Assembly (NCBI GenBank): GCA_944391365.1
Contig: CALXTH010000186.1
Location: 1-15,090, forward strand
DNA length: 15,090 bases
Origin: an uncultured Alphaproteobacteria bacterium
GTDB lineage: Bacteria > Pseudomonadota > Alphaproteobacteria > RF32 > CAG-239
Direction of reading: 5' to 3'
The position numbers were made by a program, and so were the translations under genes. This document shows, in pieces, positions 1 through 7,322 of this stretch (position 1 is the stretch's first letter; each line of letters begins with the position of its first letter). The notes beneath the pieces are model-generated. The model was not told the origin of the DNA. It saw nothing but the letters and a program-made list of their open reading frames with translations, and did no database searches.

Positions 1-971
1 GTTGCCTCAAAATCGGTATCGGTTTCTCCCGGAAAACCGACGATGAAATCGGAAGACATACCGATGGCCGGGTTGGCGTTTTTGAGTTTGTCTATGATGC
101 GTAGGTAATCGCCGGATGTGTGCCGGCGGTTCATGGCTTTGAGAATCCGATCCGAACCGGATTGAGCCGGCAGGTGCAGGTAGGGCATCAGTTTGTCAAC
201 ATCACGGTAACAGTCGATCAGATCATCGGTCATATCGGCCGGATAAGATGTGGTGTAGCGAATCCGTTTCAGGCCGTCAATTTCGGCCAGCTTGCGAATC
301 AGATAGGCCAGGGAGCGTTCTTTCCCCTGAGAATCTTCGCCGTGGTAGGCATTGACGTTTTGGCCGAGCAGGTTGATTTCAACGCTGCCTTCTCCGACAA
401 GACGCCGGGCTTCGGTTAAGACAGCTTCTACAGGCCGGGAGTATTCGGCGCCGCGGGTGTAGGGAACGACGCAGTAAGTGCAGAAGTTGTTGCAGCCTTC
501 CTGAATGGCCAAAAAAGAGCAGCCGCCGCCAGAATGGTTTTGGGGCAGAAAGTCGAATTTGTCTTCAGCGGGAAAGTCCGTATCAATAACAAAAATGCCT
601 TTTTTGCGGCGGACTTTGGCGATGATTTCCGGCAGGCGGTGGTAAACCAGAGGGCCGGTAGCAAAATCAACAAACGGTGCCCGTTTCCAGATTTGTTCAT
701 CTTCAGCATGAACGACGCAGCCGCAAACGCCGATGATGGTTTCTTTTCCTTCGGCGAGGCGCTCTTCGCGAATCTGGCTGAGTCTGCCAAGATCGGAAAA
801 AACTTTTTCTGCGGCTTTTTCTCTGATGTGACAGGTGTTGAAGATGACCAGGTCTGCGTCTTTAAGGGTTCCGGCCGGGGTATATCCAAGCTGTTTGAGG
901 ATGTCGGCCATGCGTCCGGAGTCATAGACGTTCATCTGGCAGCCGAAAGTTTTGATATAATATTTGGGCAT
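1..971 (-). CDS. miaB: MiaB, tRNA-2-methylthio-N6-dimethylallyladenosine synthase (3' part cut by window edge)
   Basis: A radical-SAM methylthiotransferase that adds the 2-methylthio group to i6A37 of tRNAs reading UNN codons. My reverse-strand translation starts MPKYYIKTFGCQMN and reads through to the left edge, giving 323 residues of a protein usually about 440-460 long. The N-terminal UPF0004 domain shows the cluster cysteines C11, C47 (NTCHIRE) and C85. The radical-SAM motif CxxxCxxC is C160, C164 and C167 (EGCNNFCTYC), followed by VVPYTRG. The ATG at 971 fits the conserved start of the family. Downstream partners (often phoH/ybeY) would lie outside the window. An extra cysteine at 83 beside the usual one is the only oddity. 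The family call is very secure; only the C-terminal TRAM domain is not visible. Confidence 0.97.
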   Translation of the reverse strand, partial: MPKYYIKTFGCQMNVYDSGRMADILKQLGYTPAGTLKDADLVIFNTCHIREKAAEKVFSDLGRLSQIREERLAEGKETIIGVCGCVVHAEDEQIWKRAPFVDFATGPLVYHRLPEIIAKVRRKKGIFVIDTDFPAEDKFDFLPQNHSGGGCSFLAIQEGCNNFCTYCVVPYTRGAEYSRPVEAVLTEARRLVGEGSVEINLLGQNVNAYHGEDSQGKERSLAYLIRKLAEIDGLKRIRYTTSYPADMTDDLIDCYRDVDKLMPYLHLPAQSGSDRILKAMNRRHTSGDYLRIIDKLKNANPAIGMSSDFIVGFPGETDTDFEA

Positions 972-1016
972 TATCGTTTTATGTTTGTTCCACATTTTTT
1001 ATTATCATTATCTTTC

Positions 1017-1045
1017 AGTGTAAGGGATATTTCGTTTTTTTTCAA
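1017..1045 (-). promoter_or_regulatory. Putative sigma-70 promoter of miaB
   Basis: On the minus strand TTGAAA (1040-1045) and TACACT (1017-1022) are separated by exactly 17 bp. A start near 1010 would leave a leader of about 40 nt before the miaB ATG at 971. This rests on sequence match and position only. Confidence 0.5.
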
Positions 1046-1159
1046 ATGTTATTTGCGGTTTTTGGGGCGGAAATGCTGATTTTTTTCCGGATTTGTCATT
1101 TTTTTGTGGCACAGTCGGGCTTTTTTTGTTAAAATCATCTGGTCAAAAGATATTGGGTC

Positions 1160-1615
1160 ATGCAAAAGAAGAGTGAGAAAATGACGGAGCAGGATATGAT
1201 TATTCTTTCACAGCTGAATGAAAACCAGAAGCTGACGTTTATGAAAGTTTTTGCCAGACTGGCCGGCAGGGACGGTGTTGTGGACGGGGATGAAAAGGAA
1301 TTTATCCGCGGAATGGCCGTGACCTATGGGATTCCTTCTGCCAGAACCGGTGAAATCTGGAAAACCGAATCGGAAGAGGCGCTGCTTGATGAGGTGCGGG
1401 AGATTAAAAACCGTAAGGCAGCCTTGATGTTGATTAAAGAAATGTGTTTTCTGGCTCATGCCGATGAGGTGCTTTCGGATGAAGAGGTTTTGTTTATCGG
1501 GAAAGTCGGGGAGGCAATGGGAATCGAATTGTCGAAAATTCAGGAAATAAGCAACTGGGTGATTGAGCGGCTGGTGTGGCTGGAAAAAGGCCGGCTTATT
1601 TTTGAAGAAGTTTAG
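1160..1615 (+). CDS. TerB-like (tellurite-resistance-protein-B fold) protein
   Basis: A 151-residue acidic, helical, soluble protein without signal peptide or membrane segment. It shows the two half-motifs typical of TerB-like domains. The first is FARLAGRDGVVDGDEKEFI, with an acidic metal-site-like loop. The second is CFLAHADEVLSDEEVLFI about 70 residues later. TerB-like domains are stand-alone or fused regulators or scaffolds, often linked to membrane stress and metal ions; the exact job of this one is unknown. The start is uncertain: ATG codons at 1160, 1181 and 1196 are all in frame, and the one at 1196 has GGAG at 1186-1189 in front of it, so the true protein may be 7-12 residues shorter. 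It is the first gene of the plus-strand run and lies 18 bp before the next gene, so the two are probably co-transcribed. Confidence 0.75.
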   Translation: MQKKSEKMTEQDMIILSQLNENQKLTFMKVFARLAGRDGVVDGDEKEFIRGMAVTYGIPSARTGEIWKTESEEALLDEVREIKNRKAALMLIKEMCFLAHADEVLSDEEVLFIGKVGEAMGIELSKIQEISNWVIERLVWLEKGRLIFEEV

Positions 1616-1633
1616 CGGCGAAAGAGAGCGGCA

Positions 1634-2644
1634 ATGGAAAACGAGTATATTGATGATTACGGGCAGAAGTCGCGAATCGGAAAAATGGAGATTTTCCGGG
1701 ATGAAAATCACCGGATTGAGAAACCGGAAAAAATTGTCAGGCGTGTTTTGGAAAAAAAATATCCGCGGATGTCTCTGGAAGATAGTCGGCGAATCGTCAG
1801 AGAGATGGTGACAAAGCCGGCGGATATGAAAATCAGGGTGGCGGATGAGGATATTCGTGTCGATCAGCTGAATTTGTATGTGGCCAACAGTATTGAATCC
1901 ATCAACAGCGGTTCTTCGGACTACGGGGCTTCATCGGAGAGTGAGTATTTCGGCTGGATTGACGAGGGGCAAAAAATTATTTCCGATATGAATACCGACG
2001 GAGTGACCCAGCCCGAGCTGGATGCCAAAAATAAGTTTATGGAGGATTTTTCTCAGCGGGAGGTCGATTTGATGACCTGTCTTGCGTTGTATCGGCGGTG
2101 TAATCTGGAAGATCCCCGGGTTAAGGAAAAATATGACATGCTAAACAAAAAGCTGGTCAAGCTCCGGGAAATCAGAAGCGCCGTGCAGACATCTACGCCT
2201 GATAAAGTCGACCGGGAGGCGCCTGATGCCACCGAAGCGGCCAGGCGGCGGGCTCTGGCGCTGGTCTATGTCGGGGTTTTGCATGAATTATCAACGGAAG
2301 CCGGGGGCGGCGTTTCCCGTTTGTCGGAAGAACAGAAACGGGATTTGGGCGTGTTTTTTGAGCCGTATGTCGATGCACCGCGGGTGTGGCGCTCCATGCA
2401 GCGGGATGCTTTGGTGCCGGAGTATTATCGGGAGAGTGCGGCTGAAACTTTGGCTCTCCGGAAAATAGAAAATCAGGCTGACAGTCGGGAAGCCCTGCGG
2501 CACAGGCTGGCTGTTTTGTCCGGGCGAATCGTCGAAAAGGCTGAAAGAAGCATTTCTCCTGTTGAACAAAAGCAACGTGCGTTTGACATGAACCGGTATC
2601 TTATGTTAAAAAGAATGCAGGAAAGTGGTTATCAACGGGCGTAA
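1634..2644 (+). CDS. Uncharacterised 336-residue soluble protein
   Basis: I do not recognise a family. The ATG at 1634 follows the TerB-like gene by 18 bp with a purine-rich stretch (AAAGAGAGCGG) just upstream, and codon use resembles the neighbouring operon genes, so the reading frame looks real. The protein is highly charged, rich in Arg, Glu and Asp, with no signal peptide, no hydrophobic segment and no cysteine pattern. Several stretches look like amphipathic helix or coiled coil, for example around residues 30-60, 175-200 and 285-320. No catalytic motif is visible. Its place between a TerB-like gene and yggT suggests co-expression only. Other frames inside it are shorter and have no matching start signals. 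Confidence 0.75.
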   Translation: MENEYIDDYGQKSRIGKMEIFRDENHRIEKPEKIVRRVLEKKYPRMSLEDSRRIVREMVTKPADMKIRVADEDIRVDQLNLYVANSIESINSGSSDYGASSESEYFGWIDEGQKIISDMNTDGVTQPELDAKNKFMEDFSQREVDLMTCLALYRRCNLEDPRVKEKYDMLNKKLVKLREIRSAVQTSTPDKVDREAPDATEAARRRALALVYVGVLHELSTEAGGGVSRLSEEQKRDLGVFFEPYVDAPRVWRSMQRDALVPEYYRESAAETLALRKIENQADSREALRHRLAVLSGRIVEKAERSISPVEQKQRAFDMNRYLMLKRMQESGYQRA

Positions 2645-2674
2645 AGCCGAGATTTGTCCGGGAGTTTTGCTGAT

Positions 2675-2974
2675 ATGGGCGTGATTCTAGAGCCGTTTTT
2701 GTATATTATCGGGCTGCTGATTAATATTTATGTCAACATTGTGATTGTCGAAGTGGTTTTGCACTGGCTGCTGCATTTCGGTGTGTTTGACATGTCGAAC
2801 CGGCTGGTGCGGAAGACGATTGAAGTTTTGGAGGCTTTGACGCATCCGGTTTATCAGAAAATTTCACGCTATGTGCCGCCATTGGCCGGAATTGATTTTT
2901 CGCCTTTTATTTTGTTGATTGCCCTGCTGTTTGTCGGACGGTTGGTGTTTCGGTTGCAGCATTTGTTTTTGTAG
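2675..2974 (+). CDS. YggT-family integral membrane protein
   Basis: A small membrane protein of about 99 residues in the usual YggT size range. A first hydrophobic segment (YIIGLLINIYVNIVIVEVVL) is followed by a short cytoplasmic or loop region. Next comes the typical signature LTHPVYQKISRYVPPLAGID with FSPFI, then a second hydrophobic segment (LLIALLFVGRLVF). YggT proteins are linked to cell division, membrane or osmotic homeostasis, but no reaction is established. I prefer the ATG at 2675, preceded by GGGAG at 2660-2664, over an in-frame TTG at 2654 that would add 7 residues. It sits 9 bp ahead of the DUF167 gene; YggT next to DUF167 (YggU) is a recurrent pair in proteobacteria. Confidence 0.88.
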   Translation: MGVILEPFLYIIGLLINIYVNIVIVEVVLHWLLHFGVFDMSNRLVRKTIEVLEALTHPVYQKISRYVPPLAGIDFSPFILLIALLFVGRLVFRLQHLFL

Positions 2975-2983
2975 GCGGGTATT

Positions 2984-3289
2984 TTGTTTTACACAGAGAA
3001 GGACGGAAAAGTTCTGTTGCGGGTCAGGGTGACGCCGAATGCTTCGGTTTGTAAGGTGTGCGGTGTGTTTGCTGATGCCGACGGAACGGAATATCTGAAA
3101 ATCAGTTTGACGGCTGTTCCCGAAAAGGGGCGGGCCAATAAGGCGTTGATTGCGTTTTTGAGTGAGGTACTCCGGCTGCCGAAAGCGGCTTTTGAGATTG
3201 TCGGCGGGGAGACAGACCGGTATAAAAGGCTTGAAATTTTCGGAGAGGCCGCTATGATTATTCATCATCTGGACGAGATAGTGAGGTAA
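2984..3289 (+). CDS. DUF167 / YggU-family protein
   Basis: A 101-residue small soluble protein. It starts with a lysine-containing strand then LLRVRVTPNAS, and has the hallmark segment KISLTAVPEKGRANKALI with FLSEVLRLPKA, followed by VGGETDRYKRLEI. This is the ordered set of conserved segments of DUF167. The function of the family is unknown. The start appears to be TTG at 2984, because no ATG or GTG precedes the conserved core. It overlaps nothing, lies 9 bp after yggT, and ends 3 bp before the folD start, so it is inside an operon. Confidence 0.9.
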   Translation: MFYTEKDGKVLLRVRVTPNASVCKVCGVFADADGTEYLKISLTAVPEKGRANKALIAFLSEVLRLPKAAFEIVGGETDRYKRLEIFGEAAMIIHHLDEIVR

Positions 3290-3292
3290 CGT

Positions 3293-4138
3293 TTGAAAAT
3301 TATTGACGGGAGAGAACTGGCCCGGCAGATCAGGGAAAAACTGAAGCTGCGTATCGAGGCTTTGGGGGTGCAGCCCCGTTTGGCCGTGGTCTTGGCCGGG
3401 GATGATTATGCCAGTCAGGTCTATGTCCGCAATAAGCGCAAAGCGGCGGAAGAAACCGGTATGGTCTGTGAGGTTCATCATTTGTCTGCCGAGGCTTCGT
3501 TCGATGAGCTGGCGGCGTTGGTGGACGGGCTTAACCGGAATCCGAGTGTGCATGGGATTATCATACAGATGCCTTTGCCGCTTCATTTGAACAATAATGA
3601 GGCTTTGCGCCTGATTGACGAGGCTAAGGACGTGGATGGTTTTGGTATCCGGAATGCCGGTCTGCTGATGCAGAATCAGGTGGAGGCTGTGGTGCCGGCG
3701 ACTCCGAAAGGTGTTTTGGTCATGTTGAAGTCGACGGGAGTCAATTTGGCCGGGAAGCATGCGGTGATTATCGGGCGTTCCAATATTGTCGGGCGGCCTC
3801 TGGCTTGTTTGCTGCTTAATCAGGATTGCACGGTGACGGTGACGCATACGTTGACGGAAAATATTGAGAATATTGCCCGGCAGGCGGATATTCTGGTGGC
3901 TGCGTGCGGTTGTCCGAAACTGGTCAAAGAGAGTTGGATTAAGGAAGGCGCCGTGGTGATTGATGTCGGGATTAACCGGGTGGATGGCAGGCTTTGCGGC
4001 GATGTCGATTTTGACGAAGCCGCAGCAAAAGCCGCTTTTTTGTCTCCGGTTCCGGGCGGCGTGGGGCCGATGACCATTGCCATGTTGTTGGAAAATACCT
4101 GTGAGGCTTGTGAAAAACAACTGAGAGAGAGAAAATGA
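3293..4138 (+). CDS. folD: FolD, bifunctional methylene-THF dehydrogenase / methenyl-THF cyclohydrolase
   Basis: Cytosolic one-carbon enzyme interconverting 5,10-methylene-THF, 5,10-methenyl-THF and 10-formyl-THF with NADP. At 281 residues it is of normal length. The catalytic pair Y44/K48 lies in VYVRNKRK, the substrate loop is IQMPLPLHLN (91-100), the conserved aspartate sits in KDVDGF (112-117), the PxTPKG motif is at 135-140, and the dinucleotide loop GRSNIVGRP begins at 161. The C-terminal PVPGGVGPMT signature is at 252-261. The start is a TTG at 3293 preceded by GAGG at 3283-3286, which overlaps the end of the previous gene. The stop overlaps the next start (ATGA). The usual PCTP is PATP here, a variant position not needed for catalysis. 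Confidence 0.97.
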   Translation: MKIIDGRELARQIREKLKLRIEALGVQPRLAVVLAGDDYASQVYVRNKRKAAEETGMVCEVHHLSAEASFDELAALVDGLNRNPSVHGIIIQMPLPLHLNNNEALRLIDEAKDVDGFGIRNAGLLMQNQVEAVVPATPKGVLVMLKSTGVNLAGKHAVIIGRSNIVGRPLACLLLNQDCTVTVTHTLTENIENIARQADILVAACGCPKLVKESWIKEGAVVIDVGINRVDGRLCGDVDFDEAAAKAAFLSPVPGGVGPMTIAMLLENTCEACEKQLRERK

Positions 4139-4752
4139 CAGTGTTGCGCGGTGTGAGAGGATATTTTAACAAAGTTGTCAGGGCTTGTTATGACTGGATG
4201 CTTGATATGGCCGCCAATGAGCATGCCATGTATTTTTTGGCGGCGGTGGCTTTTATTGAGAGCTCGTTTTTTCCGATTCCACCGGATATTATGTTGATTC
4301 CCATGGTCTTGGCAGCACCCCAGCATGCCTGGAAAATTGCCGGGGTGGCAACCGTATCCAGTGTTATCGGCGGTTATTTCGGATATGCTATCGGGGCTTT
4401 CGGGTATGACCTGATTGCCAAGCCGATTTTGGATTTTTATAATGCCATGACGCAGTTTGAGACTTTTCAGGGGTATTATCACGAGTGGGGAGCGTGGATT
4501 GTGTTTGGCGCCGGAATTACGCCTTTTCCGTATAAAGTGATTACGATTGCCAGCGGTGTGGTGGATTTGAACCTCTGGGTTTTCGGGATTGCGTCGGTTT
4601 TGTCCCGGGGAATGCGTTTCTTTTTGGTGGCTTGGCTGCTGAAAAAGTATGGGGAGCCGATGAAAGTGTTTATTGACAAGAATCTCGGGATGTTGTCCGT
4701 GCTGTTTTTGTTGCTGCTGGTTGGCGGTTTTGCCTGCTTGAAGTATTTGTAA
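4135..4752 (+). CDS. YqaA-family (DedA/VTT superfamily) membrane protein
   Basis: A 205-residue polytopic inner-membrane protein. Signatures of the VTT/SNARE-associated fold are visible: FIESSFFPIPPDIMLIP near residue 40, a glycine-rich helix (SVIGGYFGYAIGAFGYDL), the re-entrant loop GAGITPFPYKVITIASG and the helix SRGMRFFLVAWLL near the C-terminus. DedA-superfamily proteins act in lipid scrambling or membrane homeostasis; YqaA members are poorly studied. The ATG at 4135 overlaps the folD stop and is preceded by GAGAGAG, suggesting translational coupling. It is the last gene before the terminator at 4781. Confidence 0.9.
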   Translation: MTVLRGVRGYFNKVVRACYDWMLDMAANEHAMYFLAAVAFIESSFFPIPPDIMLIPMVLAAPQHAWKIAGVATVSSVIGGYFGYAIGAFGYDLIAKPILDFYNAMTQFETFQGYYHEWGAWIVFGAGITPFPYKVITIASGVVDLNLWVFGIASVLSRGMRFFLVAWLLKKYGEPMKVFIDKNLGMLSVLFLLLLVGGFACLKYL

Positions 4753-4780
4753 GGCGGTCAGTTTTTCGGTGTCTTGACAG

Positions 4781-4803
4781 GCTCCCTTCGGGGAGCTTTT
4801 TTT
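4781..4803 (+). terminator. Rho-independent terminator of the plus-strand operon
   Basis: Stem GCTCCC (4781-4786), tetraloop TTCG, GGGAGC (4791-4796), then seven T. It lies 28 bp after the YqaA-family gene and is a textbook terminator. Confidence 0.93.
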
Positions 4804-4813
4804 GCGGGAAAAA

Positions 4814-4865
4814 TGTCCCGGCAAAAGTGTCGGGACAAAAAAGTCATGTGTCGGGACAAAAAAGT
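4814..4865 (+). repeat. Short inverted/direct repeat cluster
   Basis: TGTCCCG (4814-4820) pairs with CGGGACA (4831-4837). The unit TGTCGGGACAAAAAAGT occurs twice in direct orientation (4828-4844 and 4849-4865), 21 bp apart. On the minus strand the hairpin is followed by ATTTTT and could terminate antisense transcription. Its role is unknown. Confidence 0.7.
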
Positions 4866-4959
4866 AGTGGCTTTACGGTGAGGGGGCTGTCATATTGTTT
4901 TTTGAAGGAGATATTTTTCTTTCTTGATATAAGTTAAAAATTGTTACAGGAGTGGTTAA

Positions 4960-5886
4960 ATGTATAATTATAATAATGAGAATAATAATGAGAGGAGTAC
5001 TCGTCAGTTTATGGAGGGTATTTTGAACGGAGATATTCCGGTGCGGCGGCAAAATCCGCGGCCGGGGCAGAGTGAATATTATTATTTGCATGGGGATACA
5101 GAGAATAATGATGTGTTGAGCAACGGGATTGAGATTGATGTGCCGAATCCGTATACGCCGAATCCGATGAAAATGCAGGCGGGGCAGACTATGGCGAATC
5201 CGTCTTTGAGCCCGACAGCAGGGATGAATAATCCGTTTGGAAATCGGAATTCTGCTTATACCGGTGCAACGGGACAGGCCGGGGCGAACAGTATGCCGGG
5301 TGTTGGTGCTTATGCTCAGACCGGGCAGGCTTGGGGGTCGATGGGACAATCGGGGATGAATGGAAATATGTTTTCTGGTTATCAGCCTTATGATGAGAGA
5401 AATGGCAATGCGGCCCGGATGGCTCAGGGATATGGCAACGGAACAGCTCAGGCGGCAAAAGATTCTTTTTTTATTAAAGTGGGAGATACTTTATTTTCAG
5501 GTTCTCGACCTTATGATATTTTGCGGGAAGAATATGATAATATGAAGCGGGCTAATTTGATAAATGGGGATGATTATTATCATAGTTTAGCAATGTGTCG
5601 TGTGGGACAAATGGGTGATGTAGGTGTTTCTGCAGGTTTGGGACTTGGTTTGCTTCGAGAGGGTACGGATATTCTAAGGAAAACATCACCTAGTGAATTA
5701 CCGTTGCTTGTATCTCCTGTTGGGTATACAATGATTCCTTTCACTCATACATTATTTCCAGCGTTTCAGGATTCAGCAAAGGATATGAAGAATAATTTAC
5801 GAGCTTTGAATTATGGTTATATGTATCCGAATGCTGATTGTTATGGTTGGGCTCAGCAATTTTATCCAGATAAGAGTAGCAGGTAA
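4960..5886 (+). CDS. Uncharacterised 308-residue protein with low-complexity N-terminal half
   Basis: Family not recognised. The ATG at 4960 has AGGAG (4948-4952) at good spacing. Residues 1-168 are low complexity, rich in Asn, Gly, Gln, Met, Ser and Pro, with no hydrophobic segment. Residues 169-308 look like a folded domain: FFIKVGDTLFSGSRPYD, then NLINGDDYYHSLAMCRVGQMGD, a Gly/Leu-rich stretch (GVSAGLGLGLL) and a C-terminus with CYGWAQQFYP. A short motif (M/L)FSGxxPYD occurs twice, at 137-144 and 178-185. The DNA of the second half is visibly more AT-rich and uses other codons than the first half, suggesting different origins or relaxed codon selection. No signal peptide is seen. It stands alone between the terminator at 4781 and the paralog pair at 5955. 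Confidence 0.75.
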   Translation: MYNYNNENNNERSTRQFMEGILNGDIPVRRQNPRPGQSEYYYLHGDTENNDVLSNGIEIDVPNPYTPNPMKMQAGQTMANPSLSPTAGMNNPFGNRNSAYTGATGQAGANSMPGVGAYAQTGQAWGSMGQSGMNGNMFSGYQPYDERNGNAARMAQGYGNGTAQAAKDSFFIKVGDTLFSGSRPYDILREEYDNMKRANLINGDDYYHSLAMCRVGQMGDVGVSAGLGLGLLREGTDILRKTSPSELPLLVSPVGYTMIPFTHTLFPAFQDSAKDMKNNLRALNYGYMYPNADCYGWAQQFYPDKSSR

Positions 5887-5954
5887 AAGTATATAATTTT
5901 CTTGCAATTTATTGTGGAAATATTAAACTGAATCTAGTATTTATAGGAGGAGAG

Positions 5955-6434
5955 ATGAAACAGGTTGTTAAACGAATTGCCAAGTGGGGCTGTTTGGTCT
6001 TGCTTTTTGTTCTAGGGGCTTTGAGTATCTTTTTTGTCTTGTTTTTTTATTCTTTGGCGACTCCGCAATATGTTTGTCTTGATGACGGAAAAGTCTGGGA
6101 TGGAAAAGAACAACGTTGCCGGGATGATTGTCTGACCTGGAACGAGGTTAATGGCTGTATTTATATGGATGAGGAATATCGCCGTTTGTTTGCCGCTTGT
6201 GCCGACAAGTCGCCGGACTGCGATCAAAAGCGGTTGGATGATTTGTATTTGGGATTGTGTCAGAAGTATCAGGCGCCGGTTAATTTGGAGTATGGGTATT
6301 GTGATTTTGCCTTTGAAAAGAAGGATTGTTTTAAGCTCGAGGGAGCATGGGCATATCCTCCGATTTGCGGTGAGGAAGATTCTGGAGTTAATGAGGCTGT
6401 TCCGGTTTCGGTGTTGAATGCAGAGGAAAAATAA
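5955..6434 (+). CDS. Cys-rich single-pass membrane protein, copy 1 of tandem paralog pair
   Basis: 159 residues with strong RBS GGAGGAGAG just upstream. A positively charged N-terminus (MKQVVKRIAKWG) precedes one long hydrophobic segment (about residues 13-35). The rest is probably periplasmic and contains ten cysteines, all conserved in the next gene, so up to five disulfides are possible. Shared blocks are DDGKVWD, EQRCRDDC and the near-invariant C-terminal stretch from CDFAFEKKDCF to AYPPICGE. C13 at the membrane edge is also conserved but does not sit in a proper lipobox. No family recognised. The pair is a clear duplication in which the tail is more conserved than the middle. Confidence 0.8.
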   Translation: MKQVVKRIAKWGCLVLLFVLGALSIFFVLFFYSLATPQYVCLDDGKVWDGKEQRCRDDCLTWNEVNGCIYMDEEYRRLFAACADKSPDCDQKRLDDLYLGLCQKYQAPVNLEYGYCDFAFEKKDCFKLEGAWAYPPICGEEDSGVNEAVPVSVLNAEEK

Positions 6435-6447
6435 AATCTTGAATTTG

Positions 6448-6484
6448 GCCGCTGAGTTGGTAAAATAAACTTGGCGGCTTTCTT
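6448..6484 (+). terminator. Terminator or attenuator between the two paralogs
   Basis: GCCGCTGAGTT (6448-6458) pairs with AACTTGGCGGC (6468-6478) over 11 positions (two G·T), with a 9-nt loop, followed by TTTCTTTT. It lies 14 bp after the stop of copy 1 and before copy 2, so expression of copy 2 may depend on readthrough or on its own promoter. Confidence 0.75.
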
Positions 6485-6499
6485 TTAGAGAGGATAGAG

Positions 6500-6970
6500 A
6501 TGAAGCAGGTTGTTAAACGGATTGTCAAGTGGGGCTGTTTGGTTTTGCTTATTTTGGGTGTTGGAATTATAGCTTTATTGATGATGTTGTTTGCGGCTTT
6601 GGATACACCGGAATTTCGGTGTGCAGATGATGGAAAAGTCTGGGACTCGGATGAACAGCGTTGTCGGGATGATTGTCATTGGTGGATACCCGGTCGGGGG
6701 TGCATTCGGATGAGTGAAACGTATTATGAATTGTTTCAGGCTTGTAAAAAAGATCGGAAAAAGTGTGATTGGAAAAAAATTGAATTGGCGTATAGAGAGG
6801 ATTGTTTTAATAATAACGGTGTATTGAATTTACAGAATTTTATGTGTGATTTTGCCTTTGAAAAGAAGGATTGTTTTAAACTTGAGGGGGCGTGGGCGTA
6901 TCCACCGATTTGCGGCGAGAAAGGTTCTGAAGTTGATGAGGCTGTTCCGGTTTTTGGGGCGGGCGGCTGA
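6500..6970 (+). CDS. Cys-rich single-pass membrane protein, copy 2 of tandem paralog pair
   Basis: 156 residues, clearly paralogous to the gene at 5955. The first 17 residues are nearly identical (MKQVVKRIVKWGCLVLL), then a hydrophobic membrane segment of different sequence follows. Blocks DDGKVWD, EQRCRDDC and FAFEKKDCFKLEGAWAYPP are shared. All ten extracytoplasmic cysteines are kept while the middle part (about residues 58-110) has diverged strongly. That pattern indicates a disulfide-stabilised scaffold with a variable middle. RBS is GAGGATAGAG. The gene ends 8 bp before a bidirectional terminator shared with infA. Function unknown. Confidence 0.8.
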   Translation: MKQVVKRIVKWGCLVLLILGVGIIALLMMLFAALDTPEFRCADDGKVWDSDEQRCRDDCHWWIPGRGCIRMSETYYELFQACKKDRKKCDWKKIELAYREDCFNNNGVLNLQNFMCDFAFEKKDCFKLEGAWAYPPICGEKGSEVDEAVPVFGAGG

Positions 6971-6978
6971 GAAAAAAG

Positions 6979-7017
6979 AAACCGGCGCCTGATGGCAGGC
7001 TCCGGTTTATTTTTTTA
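6979..7017. terminator. Bidirectional terminator between the paralog pair and infA
   Basis: AAACCGG (6979-6985) pairs with CCGGTTT (7002-7008), and the inner GCCTG/CAGGC extends the stem. A T-run follows on the plus side (ATTTTTTT) and an A-run (AAAAAA) precedes it at 6972-6977, giving a T-run on the minus side. It can end transcripts from both the 6500 gene and infA. Confidence 0.88.
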
Positions 7018-7236
7018 ATCTTTATGACGAAAAGTAATGCGGCCTTTGGTCAGATCATAGGGAGTCATTTCAATATCGACTTTATCCCCGACCATGACAC
7101 GGATGCGGAATTTGCGCATTTTTCCGGCCGTGTGTGCCAGAATTTCAACGCCGTTTTCAAGCCGGACGCGAAACATGGCATTGGGCAGCTTTTCAATAAC
7201 TTCGCCGGTCAGTTCAAGAAGTTCTTCTTTACTCAT
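7015..7236 (-). CDS. infA: Translation initiation factor IF-1
   Basis: 73 residues, the normal length for bacterial IF-1. It is a single OB-fold protein that binds the 30S A site during initiation. Diagnostic segments are EVIEKLPNAMFRVRLENG, LAHTAGKMRKFRIR, VGDKVDIEMTPYDL and the ending KGRITFRHKD. The ATG at 7236 has GAGGAA upstream on the minus strand. It appears to be monocistronic: a promoter lies in the gap to the histidine kinase and a terminator directly follows. Confidence 0.97.
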   Translation of the reverse strand: MSKEELLELTGEVIEKLPNAMFRVRLENGVEILAHTAGKMRKFRIRVMVGDKVDIEMTPYDLTKGRITFRHKD

Positions 7237-7279
7237 AAAATATTCCTCAAATGCTTATTCTTGCTTTTAATTTTTCTTT

Positions 7280-7308
7280 TATATAAACCATAAAAATTTT
7301 TTATGCAA
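7280..7308 (-). promoter_or_regulatory. Putative infA promoter
   Basis: On the minus strand TTGCAT (7303-7308) and TATATA (7280-7285) are separated by 17 bp. The start would be near 7273, giving a leader of about 37 nt. Confidence 0.55.
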
Positions 7309-7322
7309 TTAAAATTTTATGG
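7288..7322 (-). repeat. AT-rich inverted repeat at the end of the kinase gene
   Basis: CCATAAAAATTTT (7288-7300) mirrors AAAATTTTATGG (7311-7322) with one extra A. It overlaps the kinase stop codon and the infA -35 box. It may be a weak kinase terminator or an operator for infA. Confidence 0.45.

Noticed and set aside
120..1079. Plus-strand ORFs opposite miaB (120-419, 534-1079)
   Set aside because: They are antisense shadows of miaB, whose minus-strand translation is fully conserved; the one reaching 1079 has no RBS or family match.
2864..4824. Long minus-strand ORFs (418 and 334 residues) opposite DUF167, folD and yqaA
   Set aside because: Composition is His/Arg/Gln-rich as expected for antisense reading; the plus-strand genes carry clear family motifs.
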